NCBI GenBank assembly: GCA_029688905.1
Contig: JARULB010000004.1
Location: 1-64,000, forward strand
Length of the DNA stretch: 64,000 nt
Direction of reading: 5' to 3'
Origin: Balneolales bacterium ANBcel1
Lineage (GTDB): Bacteria > Bacteroidota > Rhodothermia > Balneolales > Natronogracilivirgulaceae
Shown piece by piece: positions 34,052 to 43,943 of this stretch. The position numbers were made by a program, and so were the translations under genes. The notes beneath the pieces are model-generated. The model did no database searches and was not told the origin of the DNA. It was given only the letters and a program-made list of their open reading frames with translations. Within the stretch, counting starts at the first letter, position 1, and each line of letters opens with the position of its first letter.

Positions 34052-34834
34052 ATGAAACGTTCTAAATGCCTTCTCCTCTTAATAATACTCCCGTTTTTTT
34101 CAGCTCCGGTTCTTGGCCAGCAATTTGAAGTGATGGTCTACACGAGTCCGGACCGCTGGCACGACGCCACCATTCCTGCCGCCTTGCAACGGTTTCAAAA
34201 GCTGTCGGAACTGCACAATTTTGGTCTGACCTGGGCTCAGCCCGACGGCAGCGGCAGTATCGGAGATCCGTTTTCAACAGATTTCCTGGCAGGAATTGAT
34301 GCCGTTGTGTTTCTGAACGCAAGAGGAAACGACCTTTCGGACGAACAGCTCGCCAACTTCAGGGAGTATATCCATAATGGAGGCGGTTTTGTCGGGATAC
34401 ACGCAACGTCGGTCGATGATGGCCAGGATGAGTGGCTACTGCGACTGACGGGCCGTGCATTCACCCATCACCCGGAAATCCAGACAGCGGTATATCATGT
34501 TATTGACAAGAAGTTTCCGGCTACCATGCACCTGCCCGACCGCTGGGTGTTCACCGGGGAGATGTACTCGTTTGGGGAAGAGCTTTCAGACAATCTCAAC
34601 TATCTGATCACCCTGGATGAGGGCACCTACGACACGGCCAAAACATGGGGCAGTGATCTGGACACCGCAATGGGCGAGTTTCATCCTGTCGCCTGGTATC
34701 AGGAATTTGAAGGCGGCAGATCCTTCTACACGGCGCTCGGCCACTTGCCGGCATCGTGGAACGACCCTCTTTTCTCCGCGCATATTTATGGCGGTATTTA
34801 CTGGGCGGCAACTGGCTACGGCATCACAGAATAA
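34052..34834 (+). CDS. ThuA-like exported protein
   Basis: A 260-aa protein with signal peptide MKRSKCLLLLIILPFF and the ThuA/trehalose-utilization glutamine-amidotransferase-like fold: FLAGIDAVVFLNARGNDLSDEQLANFREYIHNGGGFVGIHA, FTHHPEIQTAVYHV, then VAWYQEFEGGRSFYTALGH. The family includes sugar-processing and putative cell-wall proteins; the reaction is not settled. The start at 34052 (not 34025) puts the basic n-region first. A degraded copy of the gene lies 1.5 kb further on. Confidence 0.85.
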   Translation: MKRSKCLLLLIILPFFSAPVLGQQFEVMVYTSPDRWHDATIPAALQRFQKLSELHNFGLTWAQPDGSGSIGDPFSTDFLAGIDAVVFLNARGNDLSDEQLANFREYIHNGGGFVGIHATSVDDGQDEWLLRLTGRAFTHHPEIQTAVYHVIDKKFPATMHLPDRWVFTGEMYSFGEELSDNLNYLITLDEGTYDTAKTWGSDLDTAMGEFHPVAWYQEFEGGRSFYTALGHLPASWNDPLFSAHIYGGIYWAATGYGITE

Positions 34835-34892
34835 TTTGGAACAGCGGACTCTCAGGGTGTGTAGTGCTGCGTAATATTAATTGGAAAAAAAT

Positions 34893-36041
34893 ATGATGAT
34901 TATGCGTAAGTTATTGATGATCATGATCCTAGGGGCATGCTCATTTGATTCGTCAGAGAGTGGAAAATCTGGATCTTCACCAGACCAACTTGAGAAAATG
35001 GCTTACGCGGAGTTGCTGTTTTCTATTAATGACAATCCGGATGAAGCCGGTTTCGGGAACATGCTCTTTTTGGAAATGGATAAGGGGGGAAATTTTATCG
35101 TTACAGATGTGATGCGTAATTCGCTCGTCAAATTCACCAAAGAGGGGGAAAAGAAGTGGGAGTACAGGCAGACAGGCAGGGGGCCCGGAGAGTTTCAAAG
35201 CATAAACCTCATAGCAGATCCGAAATCGGGAAAAATTGCGGTGTATGATCCTTTATTATTTAGAGTGCAAATCTTCGATCCGAATATGGAGAACGTAATT
35301 AAGAATCTGCGCGTGGAGTCTCCCGATAATACCTCATTACAGCTTCTGGGGCTCTCAGATAACGGGCTCTATTTCAAGGGATTCAAGGGATACTCACTAT
35401 TTAACTATGAGGAGTCCAGAGAGCTTGAAGTCTTCTTTCAGGGATATGACCAGGATACACCGGTTCCTGTTTTTTCCGTTCCGAAAACCGAAATAAAGCC
35501 GATTGTAGATGAAAATGATCGTTCAATTTCGGTTTTCAATCGCCCTTTCGGAAGAAGAGTAAGCTTGACTATGCGGGACGATGAGTTTATCTACATTTCA
35601 AATGAGCGGTTCGGACTCAAACGCTTTGACATTGATGGTTCACTGATTTCGGAGCAACGTGTTTCCTGGCAACCAGCGCCTTTTGAAATTTCTGACGAAA
35701 TTTTGTCCGAATATATAAAAAGCTTTTTCCCGGAAAATTTTTCGGAAAACTTTGATCATCGGAAGACTATTATGGCGCTACGGTCATCTTTTGATCCTGA
35801 ACGTGAGGTTTATTTCCGGGATAGTTTGGTGGATGTCGAGGGGCGCATCTGGTTTGAGCTCTATACGGAATTCTTTGAAGATGAATCTCGGTGGATTGTC
35901 TGGGACTTATCAAGCGATGAGCTGTTTCAGGTTGTTTTCCCCGGTAATCATGTTCGTGTTCAAAATGCCAAAGACTCGTTCGCTGTAAGTTTCAAAAGAA
36001 ATGAATATGAACTGGAGTCGGTGAGGGCATTCTCGTTTTAG
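34893..36041 (+). CDS. Six-bladed beta-propeller lipoprotein
   Basis: A 382-aa protein, lipobox MIMILGACSFDS. Propeller blades repeat in the Bacteroidota 6-bladed family pattern: GGNFIVTDVMRNSLVKFTKEGEKKW, RGPGEFQSINLIADPKSGKIAVYDPLLFRVQIFD, and the fourth-blade DEFIYISNERFGLKRFDIDG. Such proteins are exported sensors or binding modules of unknown ligand. Start taken at ATG 34893; a TTG at 34881 is in frame. It stands between the two copies of the ThuA-like sequence. Confidence 0.83.
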   Translation: MMIMRKLLMIMILGACSFDSSESGKSGSSPDQLEKMAYAELLFSINDNPDEAGFGNMLFLEMDKGGNFIVTDVMRNSLVKFTKEGEKKWEYRQTGRGPGEFQSINLIADPKSGKIAVYDPLLFRVQIFDPNMENVIKNLRVESPDNTSLQLLGLSDNGLYFKGFKGYSLFNYEESRELEVFFQGYDQDTPVPVFSVPKTEIKPIVDENDRSISVFNRPFGRRVSLTMRDDEFIYISNERFGLKRFDIDGSLISEQRVSWQPAPFEISDEILSEYIKSFFPENFSENFDHRKTIMALRSSFDPEREVYFRDSLVDVEGRIWFELYTEFFEDESRWIVWDLSSDELFQVVFPGNHVRVQNAKDSFAVSFKRNEYELESVRAFSF

Positions 36042-36300
36042 GCTCATGTTTTAAATCTACCGCAGAGTTCTGTAATCATATTCGGCTGTCAAGCGTCGTT
36101 GCAAGTATCCATATACCACTCTGAATAATGGACTTCCTTCAAAACTCCGATCTTTCCATGGTTGGTTTTTTTATTCTTCACCACGATGGCAATGCTCCTA
36201 TCCCGCTTCACTTTACTACCGCTTCCTTATGTGGTGATACATAGCTTTGAAATAGTAATGGCCGTCTGCTGCAGGTCTGGAGTATTCATTTCTGCGAAGC

Positions 36301-36480
36301 GATGTGACCTGGGCTCAGCCCGACGGCAGCGGCCGTATCGAAGACCCGTTTTCAGCAGAGCTCCTGGCAGGAATTGATGCCGTTGTGCTTCTGAAGAAAA
36401 GGGGAAACGCCCCTCTTTTCTCCGCGCATATTTACGGCGGTATTTACCAGGCGGTAACTGACTACGGCATCACAGAATAA
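36301..36480 (+). pseudogene. Shrunken duplicate of the ThuA-like gene
   Basis: Reads DVTWAQPDGSGRIEDPFSAE...LLAGIDAVVLLKKRGN, then directly APLFSAHIYGGIYQAVTDYG-ITE and a stop. These are two pieces of the protein at 34052-34834: 36304-36409 matches 34226-34330, and 36410-36495 matches 34764-34852, so 430 bp are missing between them. Match also runs 15 bp past the stop. No start codon lies in frame. It dates a tandem duplication around the beta-propeller gene. Confidence 0.82.
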
Positions 36481-36552
36481 TTTGGAACAGCGGACTCCCC
36501 GGTTGTGTTGTGTTCATCAGCACAACAAAAGAACACAACCTTAAAGATTATC

Positions 36553-37275
36553 ATGGGAACATCCGCAAGAAATATTCTGATAGTGGGAGGCAGCTCCGGA
36601 ATCGGGCTGGAGCTGGCCAAGCGAATGAGTCAACAGGGAAATAGAGTCACGGTTTGGAGCCGATCATTTCCTGATGAGCTGAAAGAGGCAGGAATCGCGC
36701 ACAGTACCGTTGACGTCACACAACCTCTTGCCGAACAGAATCCCGAAGTACCCTCCCCTCTTCACGGACTTGTTTACTGTCCGGGATCGGTCAACCTTCG
36801 TCCTTTCAACCGGTTGAGAGAAAACCACTTCAAGGCCGATTACGAAATAAATGTACTGGGAGCCGTGCGGGTGCTTCAGGAGGCCCTTCCGTCATTCGGA
36901 TCCGAGGGCGGCAGTGTCGTATTTTTCAGCACCGTGGCCGTCAGTACCGGAATGGCCTATCATGCAAGTATCGCATCAGCCAAAGCCGCCCTGGAGGGCC
37001 TGACCAAATCCCTTGCCGCCGAATACGCGGCCAAAAATATTCGATTCAACGCAGTGGCTCCCTCCCTCACCGATACTCCCCTTGCGGAAAAACTGCTGGC
37101 TACCGACGAGAAGCGGGAGAAAAGCGCCCAGAGGCATCCGCTGCGAAGAGTCGGTACCCCCACCGACATGGCCGCCTCAGCCGCCTTTTTGCTTTCTCCG
37201 GATAGCTCCTGGATCACAGGACAGATACTCCCGGTGGATGGGGGAATGTCCAGTGTCCGGATGCTGGATGCCTGA
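36553..37275 (+). CDS. SDR-family protein lacking the catalytic tyrosine
   Basis: A 240-aa Rossmann protein. The nucleotide-binding motif GGSSGIG is at residues 10-16 and PSLTDTPLAEKLL and the C-terminal DGGMSSV block follow. At the YxxxK site the sequence reads HASIASAKAALEG, so the position four before Lys is Ile. A group of SDR proteins with this HASxAxAK form is known; they may bind NAD(P)H without the usual reaction. The start at 36553 gives the normal N-terminus; the longer frame begins in the repeat-derived sequence. Confidence 0.82.
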   Translation: MGTSARNILIVGGSSGIGLELAKRMSQQGNRVTVWSRSFPDELKEAGIAHSTVDVTQPLAEQNPEVPSPLHGLVYCPGSVNLRPFNRLRENHFKADYEINVLGAVRVLQEALPSFGSEGGSVVFFSTVAVSTGMAYHASIASAKAALEGLTKSLAAEYAAKNIRFNAVAPSLTDTPLAEKLLATDEKREKSAQRHPLRRVGTPTDMAASAAFLLSPDSSWITGQILPVDGGMSSVRMLDA

Positions 37276-37399
37276 CAGCTTCGCCGACGGCCACCCGGCA
37301 AATGCGGCATGGATATTTTCCAATTTTATGAGGATACTGACGAATAGCAGGATCCGGGTAAAAGCGGACTGACTGCATCCGTAAAATGGGGAGTCACCC

Positions 37400-37415
37400 C
37401 GGAGGGTTACCTCCG
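37400..37415. other. Small hairpin before rmlA
   Basis: CGGAGG-GTTA-CCTCCG is a perfect stem-loop, preceded by GGGG-agtca-CCCC. Two tandem stems in the 170-bp gap after the SDR gene could be a terminator or leader structure. Confidence 0.35.
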
Positions 37416-37448
37416 AAGCCGCCCCAAACAAAACCAGTAGCCATATTC

Positions 37449-38315
37449 ATGAAAGGTATTATTCTTGCCGGAGGCGCCGGAACACGGCTGCATCCCAACA
37501 CGCTCGTTGTAAGCAAGCAATTGCTGCCCGTTTACGACAAACCCATGATCTACTATCCGCTCACCGTGCTGATGCTCTCCGGCATCCGGGAGATCCTGAT
37601 CATATCCACCCCCGACGACCTTCCCCGCTTTAAGGAGTTGTTAGGAGATGGCACACAATGGGGCATTCGTCTGAGTTATGCCGAGCAGCCAAAACCGGAA
37701 GGGCTGGCTCAGGCATTTATTATCGGTGCGGATTTTATCGGAGATGACCCGGTCGCCCTGATTTTGGGTGACAACATCTTCTATGGGCAGGGACTCTCGG
37801 GGCTGCTTCAAAAGTCAGCGCAACTCGAAACCGGAGCGGTGGTGTTCGGCTACAATGTAGACGATCCGGAACGGTATGGCGTGGTTGAATTTGACCGCCA
37901 GGGTAACGTGATCAGCCTGGAGGAGAAACCGGAGCATCCCAAATCCAGCTATGCGGTCGTTGGCCTCTATTTCTACGATTATTCGGTGGTGGAACGGGCC
38001 AGGAACCTGAAACCATCGGTGCGAGGCGAACTGGAAATTACGGATCTGAACAATCTTTATCTCAAGGACGGCGAACTGGCCGTGGAACTGATGGGACGCG
38101 GTACGGCGTGGCTGGATACCGGCACGCACGATTCCATGTTGCAGGCGTCCAATTTTGTACAAACCGTCGAAAAACGACAGGGTCTTAAAATCGCAAGTCC
38201 TGAAGAGGTTGCATGGAGAATGGGTTTTATTGACACGGCGCAGTTAAAAAAACTGGCCGAGCCTTTGGTCAAGAGCGGCTATGGGGAATACCTGCTGAAG
38301 ATACTGCACAATTAG
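37449..38315 (+). CDS. rmlA: Glucose-1-phosphate thymidylyltransferase
   Basis: A 288-aa RmlA/RfbA. The start [20 protein letters not shown] is the nucleotidyltransferase GxGTRLxP loop; [42 protein letters not shown] and the typical [14 protein letters not shown] follow. It makes dTDP-glucose from glucose-1-phosphate and dTTP, the first step to dTDP-rhamnose. Length fits the family. Its usual partners rmlB, C and D are absent from the window, so it is a lone copy. Confidence 0.95.
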   Translation: MKGIILAGGAGTRLHPNTLVVSKQLLPVYDKPMIYYPLTVLMLSGIREILIISTPDDLPRFKELLGDGTQWGIRLSYAEQPKPEGLAQAFIIGADFIGDDPVALILGDNIFYGQGLSGLLQKSAQLETGAVVFGYNVDDPERYGVVEFDRQGNVISLEEKPEHPKSSYAVVGLYFYDYSVVERARNLKPSVRGELEITDLNNLYLKDGELAVELMGRGTAWLDTGTHDSMLQASNFVQTVEKRQGLKIASPEEVAWRMGFIDTAQLKKLAEPLVKSGYGEYLLKILHN

Positions 38316-38640
38316 TACGGTATTTAAAGATCTGCGCACCCTCATTATTAGCGCGGGCTTTTGATCCTTCGCGCCCCCAATAGTTGAGCTTTTTTTCTAC
38401 CTGCACATCCTCAATAATCGCACGAACATTCTACCAGACGGAGCACCACCAATCCCTGCGGGGAATGATTCCCAGAAAAAGTATGTATTGTCTTGCGAAT
38501 ACGGCCGAAGCTTCTGCCTGGCGCGCGACAAATCAGAACATGGTCTGTCCGGTTTCATGGCCGGCTGATCGAGCCGCTTTCCACCGAATCCGAAACCTCC
38601 GGCAAGTTCCTCCGGATCTCCTTTTTCCCTCTCCGCCATC
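38316..38640. other. Intergenic stretch, nothing found
   Basis: 325 bp between rmlA and the SRPBCC gene. Only overlapping short frames without codon bias; no inverted repeat longer than 7 bp seen. Confidence 0.5.
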
Positions 38641-39144
38641 ATGGGTTTTTATCAATTCCACCAGACACAACACGTTCCCGCTTCCCTTGAAGAGGTTTGG
38701 GATTTCATCTCCTCCCCTGCCAATCTCAAGAAAATCACGCCCGATTACATGGGCTTCGACATCACCACGGAAAATCTGCCTCAAAAGATGTATCCGGGCA
38801 TGATTATCAGTTACAAGGTGAGTCCCCTTTTCGGCATAAAAACCACCTGGGTCACCGAAATCACGCATGTCAAAGAGCTGCAATACTTTGTTGATGAGCA
38901 GCGGGTCGGACCCTACGACATGTGGCATCACGAGCATTTTCTCGAAACCGTGCCCGGAGGGGTGAAGATGCGCGACATCGTCTCCTATAAACCCCCTTTG
39001 GGCTTTCTGGGATCACTGGCCAACGGAATCATCATCCGAAGAAAGCTGAATGAGATTTTCAGCTATCGTACCCGTGCCGTGGAACAGCTATTTGGGACAT
39101 GGGACCAGATCGATGTCCGGCAGACACCGGAACCTGCCCATTGA
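38641..39144 (+). CDS. SRPBCC-family protein
   Basis: A 167-aa protein with the START/SRPBCC helix-grip pattern: FHQTQHVPASLEEVWDFISSPANLKKITP at the start, YPGMIISYKVSPLFGIKTTWVTEI, FVDEQRVGPYDMWHHEHFLETVPGGVKMRDIVSYKPPLGFLG in the middle. Such proteins bind hydrophobic ligands or lipids; function unassigned here. No signal peptide. Not linked to an operon. Confidence 0.87.
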   Translation: MGFYQFHQTQHVPASLEEVWDFISSPANLKKITPDYMGFDITTENLPQKMYPGMIISYKVSPLFGIKTTWVTEITHVKELQYFVDEQRVGPYDMWHHEHFLETVPGGVKMRDIVSYKPPLGFLGSLANGIIIRRKLNEIFSYRTRAVEQLFGTWDQIDVRQTPEPAH

Positions 39145-39381
39145 CAATACGGTCCCGTGATGTAAAAACCGGATCTCATCCCTGCATTGTTGTCCAGGAA
39201 AAAACCACCGTTGCAGCGAATGTGACAAAACCCTGAATCCGGGCCGTCGGCTATCGCTGAAGGACGTGGGTGTACTTGCACTTGCCTGGCCAAATCGCGC
39301 AACCGGCGGATTCGCTCACCACCGGGCAACAGGTTGAGGCCGGCAGATGGTAATCCTGAGAATTTGCGGTCAAAGATCCGG

Positions 39382-41316
39382 TTACCAGTCATCGGTCCGG
39401 AATGGCGCAGCGGGTAATCCTTCCCTGTTATAGAGATTGGCGGAGTCGGGGTTGTCTGCCCATGCGTACCGCACAGCAACCGGATCCGGCACTTCGTCGC
39501 TCCAAACCACCACGTGGTCGCCCGAAATTTCGGCATCCGCCCAGACGAACGCACCATCATCGCCGGCAATTGCAAAATGGCGCAGGCGGTCATCTCCCCG
39601 CGCAACCAGTCCGCTGCCGACATGTTCGAACGAAAGCTTCAGTTTGGAGCCCTGTCTCTCCATGCCGCTGAAAACCGGTCCGGAGTATACCAACCCCTCC
39701 TCGCCGAAGGCCACTTTGCGCGCAGCGAGCGCAAGCCGGTCGCCCACATCCTTTTTGTTTAGCGGGTGGATGTCGTTCCATTCGCCGACATCAATGGCCC
39801 CCGCCATCGCGGTGTTAGGAACGGACAGGGCCTGCAACTGCGCCTCTCTGAGACGTGCCCAGTTGCTGTCCTGCGGCCGGTCATCCGCTTCCATATAGTT
39901 GGCCAGCTGCACGTAGAGGAACGGGAGCGCGCCCTGGTCCCATCCCGCTCTCCAGTCGGCAATCATGGCGGGAAACAGATCTGCATACTCTTGCGGCCGG
40001 CCCGTATTGGACTCTCCCTGGTACCAGATGACTCCTTTTATCCGGTAATCGAGCAGTGGGGCGACCATCGCGTTATAGAGTCCGAGCGGCTTCCAGCGAA
40101 TGAACGTTTCGCTTTCCAGCGGCTCCATAATCACACCCGGTTTGTATCGCCACTCGCCTTTCAGGTCAATGGTATCCCTCATTGACCGCAGTTCGTAGGG
40201 TTTGTCTTCAACAAAGCCGCCCCGCCCCTGCGTATTGACAGCCCTGACGGTGATATTGTTCGTGCCCTCGCGCAGCACCCCTTCCGGTATCTGGTACCAG
40301 CGCGGCGGATACTGATAGGTGATATTCCCGACAAACACTCCGTTAATGAACGTGGAATCGGCATCCACAACCCGTCCCACTTCGAGAGCAACCTCCTTGC
40401 CCGCCATGGAGGCCGGGACATCAAACTCCTTCCGGAACCAGACCACGCCATTCACGGGTCCGAGGTCTTCATCCGCCCAGTAGCCCGGCACTTCCATGGT
40501 CTGCCAATCCGAAACATCCAGGTCATCGGCATGCCAGGGCTGTTCCGGGTTCCCGTAACCGGCATCATTATCAACCGAGGCGCGATGCCAAGCCGAGATT
40601 CGCCTTCGGTCGGATTGCCTGATATCTTCCACCAGGTCCGCATCCCTGAACCTGAGCGCTTCCTCGTAATGAACGGGGAAAGATTTCAACGCCTCTTCAC
40701 TCATCCAGGCCTCTGCCGGGGATCCTCCCATACTGTTGTCGATGACGCCGACCGGCACATTGTGAAGCTCGTACAGATGACGGGCAAAGAAAAAGGCCAC
40801 CGCGGAAACCTCACTCACACCTTCAGGCGAGATGTGCTGCCATGCGCCTCCGGACAGATCCGTGTGCGGTTCGTCAAAGTCATAGGCATGCGGCACCCTG
40901 AAATAGCGGATGCGGGGATAATCCGCCAGGGCGATATCCTCCCCGTACAGCGGAAGCGTAAGGTGCATAGGCATTTCCATATTCGACTGGCCGCCGGCAA
41001 CCCACACATCGCCAACCAGAATATCATCTATGACAATCGTCTCGCCGCCTGCGATCGTCATGCGATAGGGTCCACCGTGCGGAAGATCTTTCATCACCAC
41101 CCGCCACTTCCCTGATTCAGAGGCGGTAGCCTCGTACCGGGTATCCAGAAAGTCCACCGTGATGTCGGAGTCGGCCGGGGCCCATCCCCAGACGGTCACT
41201 TCAGCATCGCGCTGCAGTATCATGCCGTCTCCGATGAGTTTCGGTAGAGTGATTTGAGCCTGAAGAGGGCTGAATGCAATAAACAGTACGATCAGAGTCG
41301 TAAAGAATGATTTCAT
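39382..41316 (-). CDS. Sialate O-acetylesterase-like exported esterase
   Basis: A 644-aa protein with signal peptide (MKSFFTTLIVLFIAFSPLQA). The SGNH-type blocks are clear: WVAGGQSNMEMPM with the nucleophile Ser near residue 105, IKGVIWYQGESNT, and DIHPLNKKDVGDRLALAAR with the catalytic Asp and His. A galactose-binding-like beta insert lies between residues 280 and 390. It removes O-acetyl groups from sialic acid or from carbohydrate. M5 of the frame (41316) begins the signal peptide. Followed at 290 bp by the phosphatase gene on the same strand. Confidence 0.92.
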   Translation of the reverse strand: MKSFFTTLIVLFIAFSPLQAQITLPKLIGDGMILQRDAEVTVWGWAPADSDITVDFLDTRYEATASESGKWRVVMKDLPHGGPYRMTIAGGETIVIDDILVGDVWVAGGQSNMEMPMHLTLPLYGEDIALADYPRIRYFRVPHAYDFDEPHTDLSGGAWQHISPEGVSEVSAVAFFFARHLYELHNVPVGVIDNSMGGSPAEAWMSEEALKSFPVHYEEALRFRDADLVEDIRQSDRRRISAWHRASVDNDAGYGNPEQPWHADDLDVSDWQTMEVPGYWADEDLGPVNGVVWFRKEFDVPASMAGKEVALEVGRVVDADSTFINGVFVGNITYQYPPRWYQIPEGVLREGTNNITVRAVNTQGRGGFVEDKPYELRSMRDTIDLKGEWRYKPGVIMEPLESETFIRWKPLGLYNAMVAPLLDYRIKGVIWYQGESNTGRPQEYADLFPAMIADWRAGWDQGALPFLYVQLANYMEADDRPQDSNWARLREAQLQALSVPNTAMAGAIDVGEWNDIHPLNKKDVGDRLALAARKVAFGEEGLVYSGPVFSGMERQGSKLKLSFEHVGSGLVARGDDRLRHFAIAGDDGAFVWADAEISGDHVVVWSDEVPDPVAVRYAWADNPDSANLYNREGLPAAPFRTDDW

Positions 41317-41602
41317 GAATCTGTCCAAAATAGGTTATACAGGATAAGCAAGGATCTCCGGGCGCACCCGATGCGAAACTTCAGATAAGCCGGTTGCTGC
41401 GGTGAGACAATATATATCCATTTTTTGAATTATTCGGTTCCGTAATATCCCTGGCACCAGGAGTATCATCAATGCGATATGATGGTGCAGGGTGTCAAAT
41501 CCTTTTGTGACAACCGGGTTTTATATCTCAAGATCGAGATCCCATCTGGCCGGTTGCCGCTTCTGCCTGATGTTGCCGGACCAGGTTATTGCGGCGGAGA
41601 GA

Positions 41603-42859
41603 TCATCCGCGCTCGGACAAGTTTGCCGCCTGCACCTCAATGACAATAAGCGTGGCATCATCCTCCCATTGGCCGGAGTGGTTGTCGTTTTTGACTTTTG
41701 TGATGATGGCCTCGGCCAGCTGCTTTGGTGTGCCGGAGGCGGCTGAGGCACACTCCCGGACGATCTGCTCGAAAGCTTCGGGATCCCTGACCTCCATGCG
41801 TTCGTCCCTGGTCTCCGTCAATCCGTCTGAATAGAGAATAAACCGGTCTCCCTGCTCATACGGGAACTCCATATTGGAATATTCGGCACTCTCATGAATC
41901 CCCAGTCCCATGCCCTTCCGGTACCGGTGGATGACCTCGCCGGTACGGCCGTTGACATGAAGCACCGGAAGGTGTCCCGCATTGCACAAAAGCGCCTTTT
42001 GTCGGTTGTGATCGATTTTGAGCATCACCATGGTGGCGTACATGGAGCGATCCGACTGTTTGAGGAACATCCTGTTCAGGGCGCTCATGATGCGAGCCGG
42101 ATCATTGTTATACTCAAAATGTACCTGAAGCGCACTTTTGGTCATGGTCATCAGCAATCCGGCGCCGAAGCTGTGTCCAGAGACATCACCGACCGTTGCG
42201 AACACTTCGTTGGCCCGTCGGGAAAGCTCAAAAAAATCACCTCCAAGTTCGTTGGCCGGGATGGAACAGGCATAGCCGCGGCAATCGCCTTCCGAGAGCG
42301 CCACATCATCAAGAATACGTTTTTGAACTTCCGTCGCAAAACGAACGTCCGCCTCGACTTCGGCCTTTCGGGTATACAGATAGCGTGACGCGCCGAGGAT
42401 CAGGGAGAGTCCGATGTGGGCCCAAATAAAAACACCGATCGTCCAGCCTATCCCGACGAGAAAGTATCCAAAATAGAGAATCGGTTCACTGTCCATGTCC
42501 CGGGTACTCTCAAACAGATTCACCCCGAAATAGTATCCGGCGCCACCGCCGACCACAAACAGGGGGATAATGAACCAGGGCAGGAACTTCTTGTAAATTC
42601 TGCGTGATTGCGGGAACAGATACGATGTTGTCTCCACAATCGTGGCGACATAGAGGAACGCGCAAAAGGCGAGGACAATCCACATTGACTGCAAATCGGG
42701 GAAAAGCAGATACCCCAGGACCACGATAATGACCGGCAGGAGATGGATCATCAGGTGGGCAGCAATGATTTTGATTCGGTATTTCGGATCGGCATCGTAA
42801 AACGCTTCGAGGTCGGCGTCGCGGTAGATCGAAATGAATTTGTTGTTCAGCAGGCTCAT
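41603..42859 (-). CDS. Membrane-bound SpoIIE-type PP2C phosphatase
   Basis: A 418-aa protein. Four or five membrane segments lie in residues 30-165 (IIAAHLMIHLLPVIIVVLGY and others), then a coiled linker (KAEVEADVRFATEVQKRIL) and the PP2C-like domain: ELGGDFFELSRR, VGDVSGHSFGAGLLM, LCNAGHLPVLHVN, ILYSDGLTET and WEDDATLIVI, with the metal-binding Asps intact. It dephosphorylates a partner such as an anti-sigma-antagonist. No sensor domain of known name. No STAS or anti-sigma gene adjoins it. Confidence 0.9.
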   Translation of the reverse strand: MSLLNNKFISIYRDADLEAFYDADPKYRIKIIAAHLMIHLLPVIIVVLGYLLFPDLQSMWIVLAFCAFLYVATIVETTSYLFPQSRRIYKKFLPWFIIPLFVVGGGAGYYFGVNLFESTRDMDSEPILYFGYFLVGIGWTIGVFIWAHIGLSLILGASRYLYTRKAEVEADVRFATEVQKRILDDVALSEGDCRGYACSIPANELGGDFFELSRRANEVFATVGDVSGHSFGAGLLMTMTKSALQVHFEYNNDPARIMSALNRMFLKQSDRSMYATMVMLKIDHNRQKALLCNAGHLPVLHVNGRTGEVIHRYRKGMGLGIHESAEYSNMEFPYEQGDRFILYSDGLTETRDERMEVRDPEAFEQIVRECASAASGTPKQLAEAIITKVKNDNHSGQWEDDATLIVIEVQAANLSERG

Positions 42860-43006
42860 GACAAGGCGTATTTAAAAATCTGTCAGCAAATCGTTTCTAA
42901 AGTGCCGATATTTCGGGAGAAAATGAAAGGCCGGAGCCCAAAAAGTTCCCTTATATCAAATGGATAGCAGCAACGGCCTGTAAACCCGTTAATTATTGTT
43001 ATCACT

Positions 43007-43720
43007 ATGAAAAAAGAAGTCGCCGATATCGCAAAACTGATTGATCACTCCATCCTCCACCCGACCCACACCGATGAGGATTTGATCCGGGAGTGTGAAA
43101 ATGCCAAAACCTACCAGGCCGCGTCGGTATGTGTGAAGCCTTACGGTGTGAAAATCGCTGCGGAGATTCTGGAGGGTTCCGGTATTCCGGTCGGATGTGT
43201 GATAGGTTTCCCGGCTGGGAACAGCGCGATCGAGGTGAAGGTATTTGAAACCGAGCAGGCGATTCGGGACGGAGCCATTGAAATCGATATGGTGATCAAT
43301 ATCGGAAAAGCGCTGGCGGGCGACTGGACCTACATCGAGGAAGAGATCGGGTCGGTGACCGACGCCTGCCACCGGAACGGGGCGATCGTCAAGGTCATTT
43401 TCGAGACCGATTATGTGACCGGCGAACAGGACAAGATCAAACTCTGCGAGATTTGCAGCAAAGTGGGAGCCGATTATGTTAAGACTTCAACCGGTTTCGG
43501 ATTTGTGAAACAGGCGGACGGCTCCATGAAAGCCCAGGGTGCCACCATCGAAAACCTGAAACTCATGCGGGAACATTCCGCCCCCGGCGTCAAGGTGAAA
43601 GCATCGGGCGGCATCCGCTCGCTGGATGAAGTACTCGCATTACGGGATGCCGGTGCCGACCGCATCGGCGCTTCCGGAACCGGAGCCATTCTCGAGGAGG
43701 CGGCACAGCGCTTCGGGTGA
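43007..43720 (+). CDS. deoC: Deoxyribose-phosphate aldolase
   Basis: A 237-aa DeoC of the short type. The Schiff-base Lys lies in GADYVKTSTGFG (near residue 158), and the other catalytic Lys in VKVKASGGIRSLDE. The start IDHSILHPTHT and IDMVINIGKAL are family marks. It splits 2-deoxyribose-5-phosphate to acetaldehyde and glyceraldehyde-3-phosphate in nucleoside breakdown. Divergent from the phosphatase, 150 bp apart. Confidence 0.96.
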   Translation: MKKEVADIAKLIDHSILHPTHTDEDLIRECENAKTYQAASVCVKPYGVKIAAEILEGSGIPVGCVIGFPAGNSAIEVKVFETEQAIRDGAIEIDMVINIGKALAGDWTYIEEEIGSVTDACHRNGAIVKVIFETDYVTGEQDKIKLCEICSKVGADYVKTSTGFGFVKQADGSMKAQGATIENLKLMREHSAPGVKVKASGGIRSLDEVLALRDAGADRIGASGTGAILEEAAQRFG

Positions 43721-43803
43721 TTCCTCAGTCCCGGGCTGCACAGGGATTGAAGCCGGCGTGTCTGATATCGGCTATCGACGGACCATACCAGAAAGCCGGA
43801 TCG

Positions 43804-43905
43804 TCGCACATTATCGGGTTTTCCGGCACATCATAGGATCATTCGGCACATATTTGGTCGGGTTAACCGGCACATTATCGGAATCTCCGGCACATATTTG
43901 CCGTT
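43804..43905. repeat. Five near-tandem 20-bp repeats (CGGCACAT)
   Basis: The word GCACAT occurs at 43806, 43826, 43846, 43870 and 43890, with spacings 20, 20, 24 and 20, within units of the form TNCGGCACATNATCGG. This is not a CRISPR (no spacers). Repeated ends of this size are known in IS21-family elements, so it may be a remnant of such an end; no transposase is nearby. Confidence 0.6.
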
Positions 43906-43943
43906 CCGGACATCCTCTGCCAAGCGGCGTTCACAATCGCCGG

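Noticed and set aside
36162-36377. Open frame of 71 codons before the ThuA remnant
   Set aside because: Runs out of frame across the duplicated ThuA sequence; no family look.
43804-43905. Short phased repeats as a CRISPR array
   Set aside because: Units are directly next to each other with no unique spacers, repeats are only about 20 bp and there is no cas gene.
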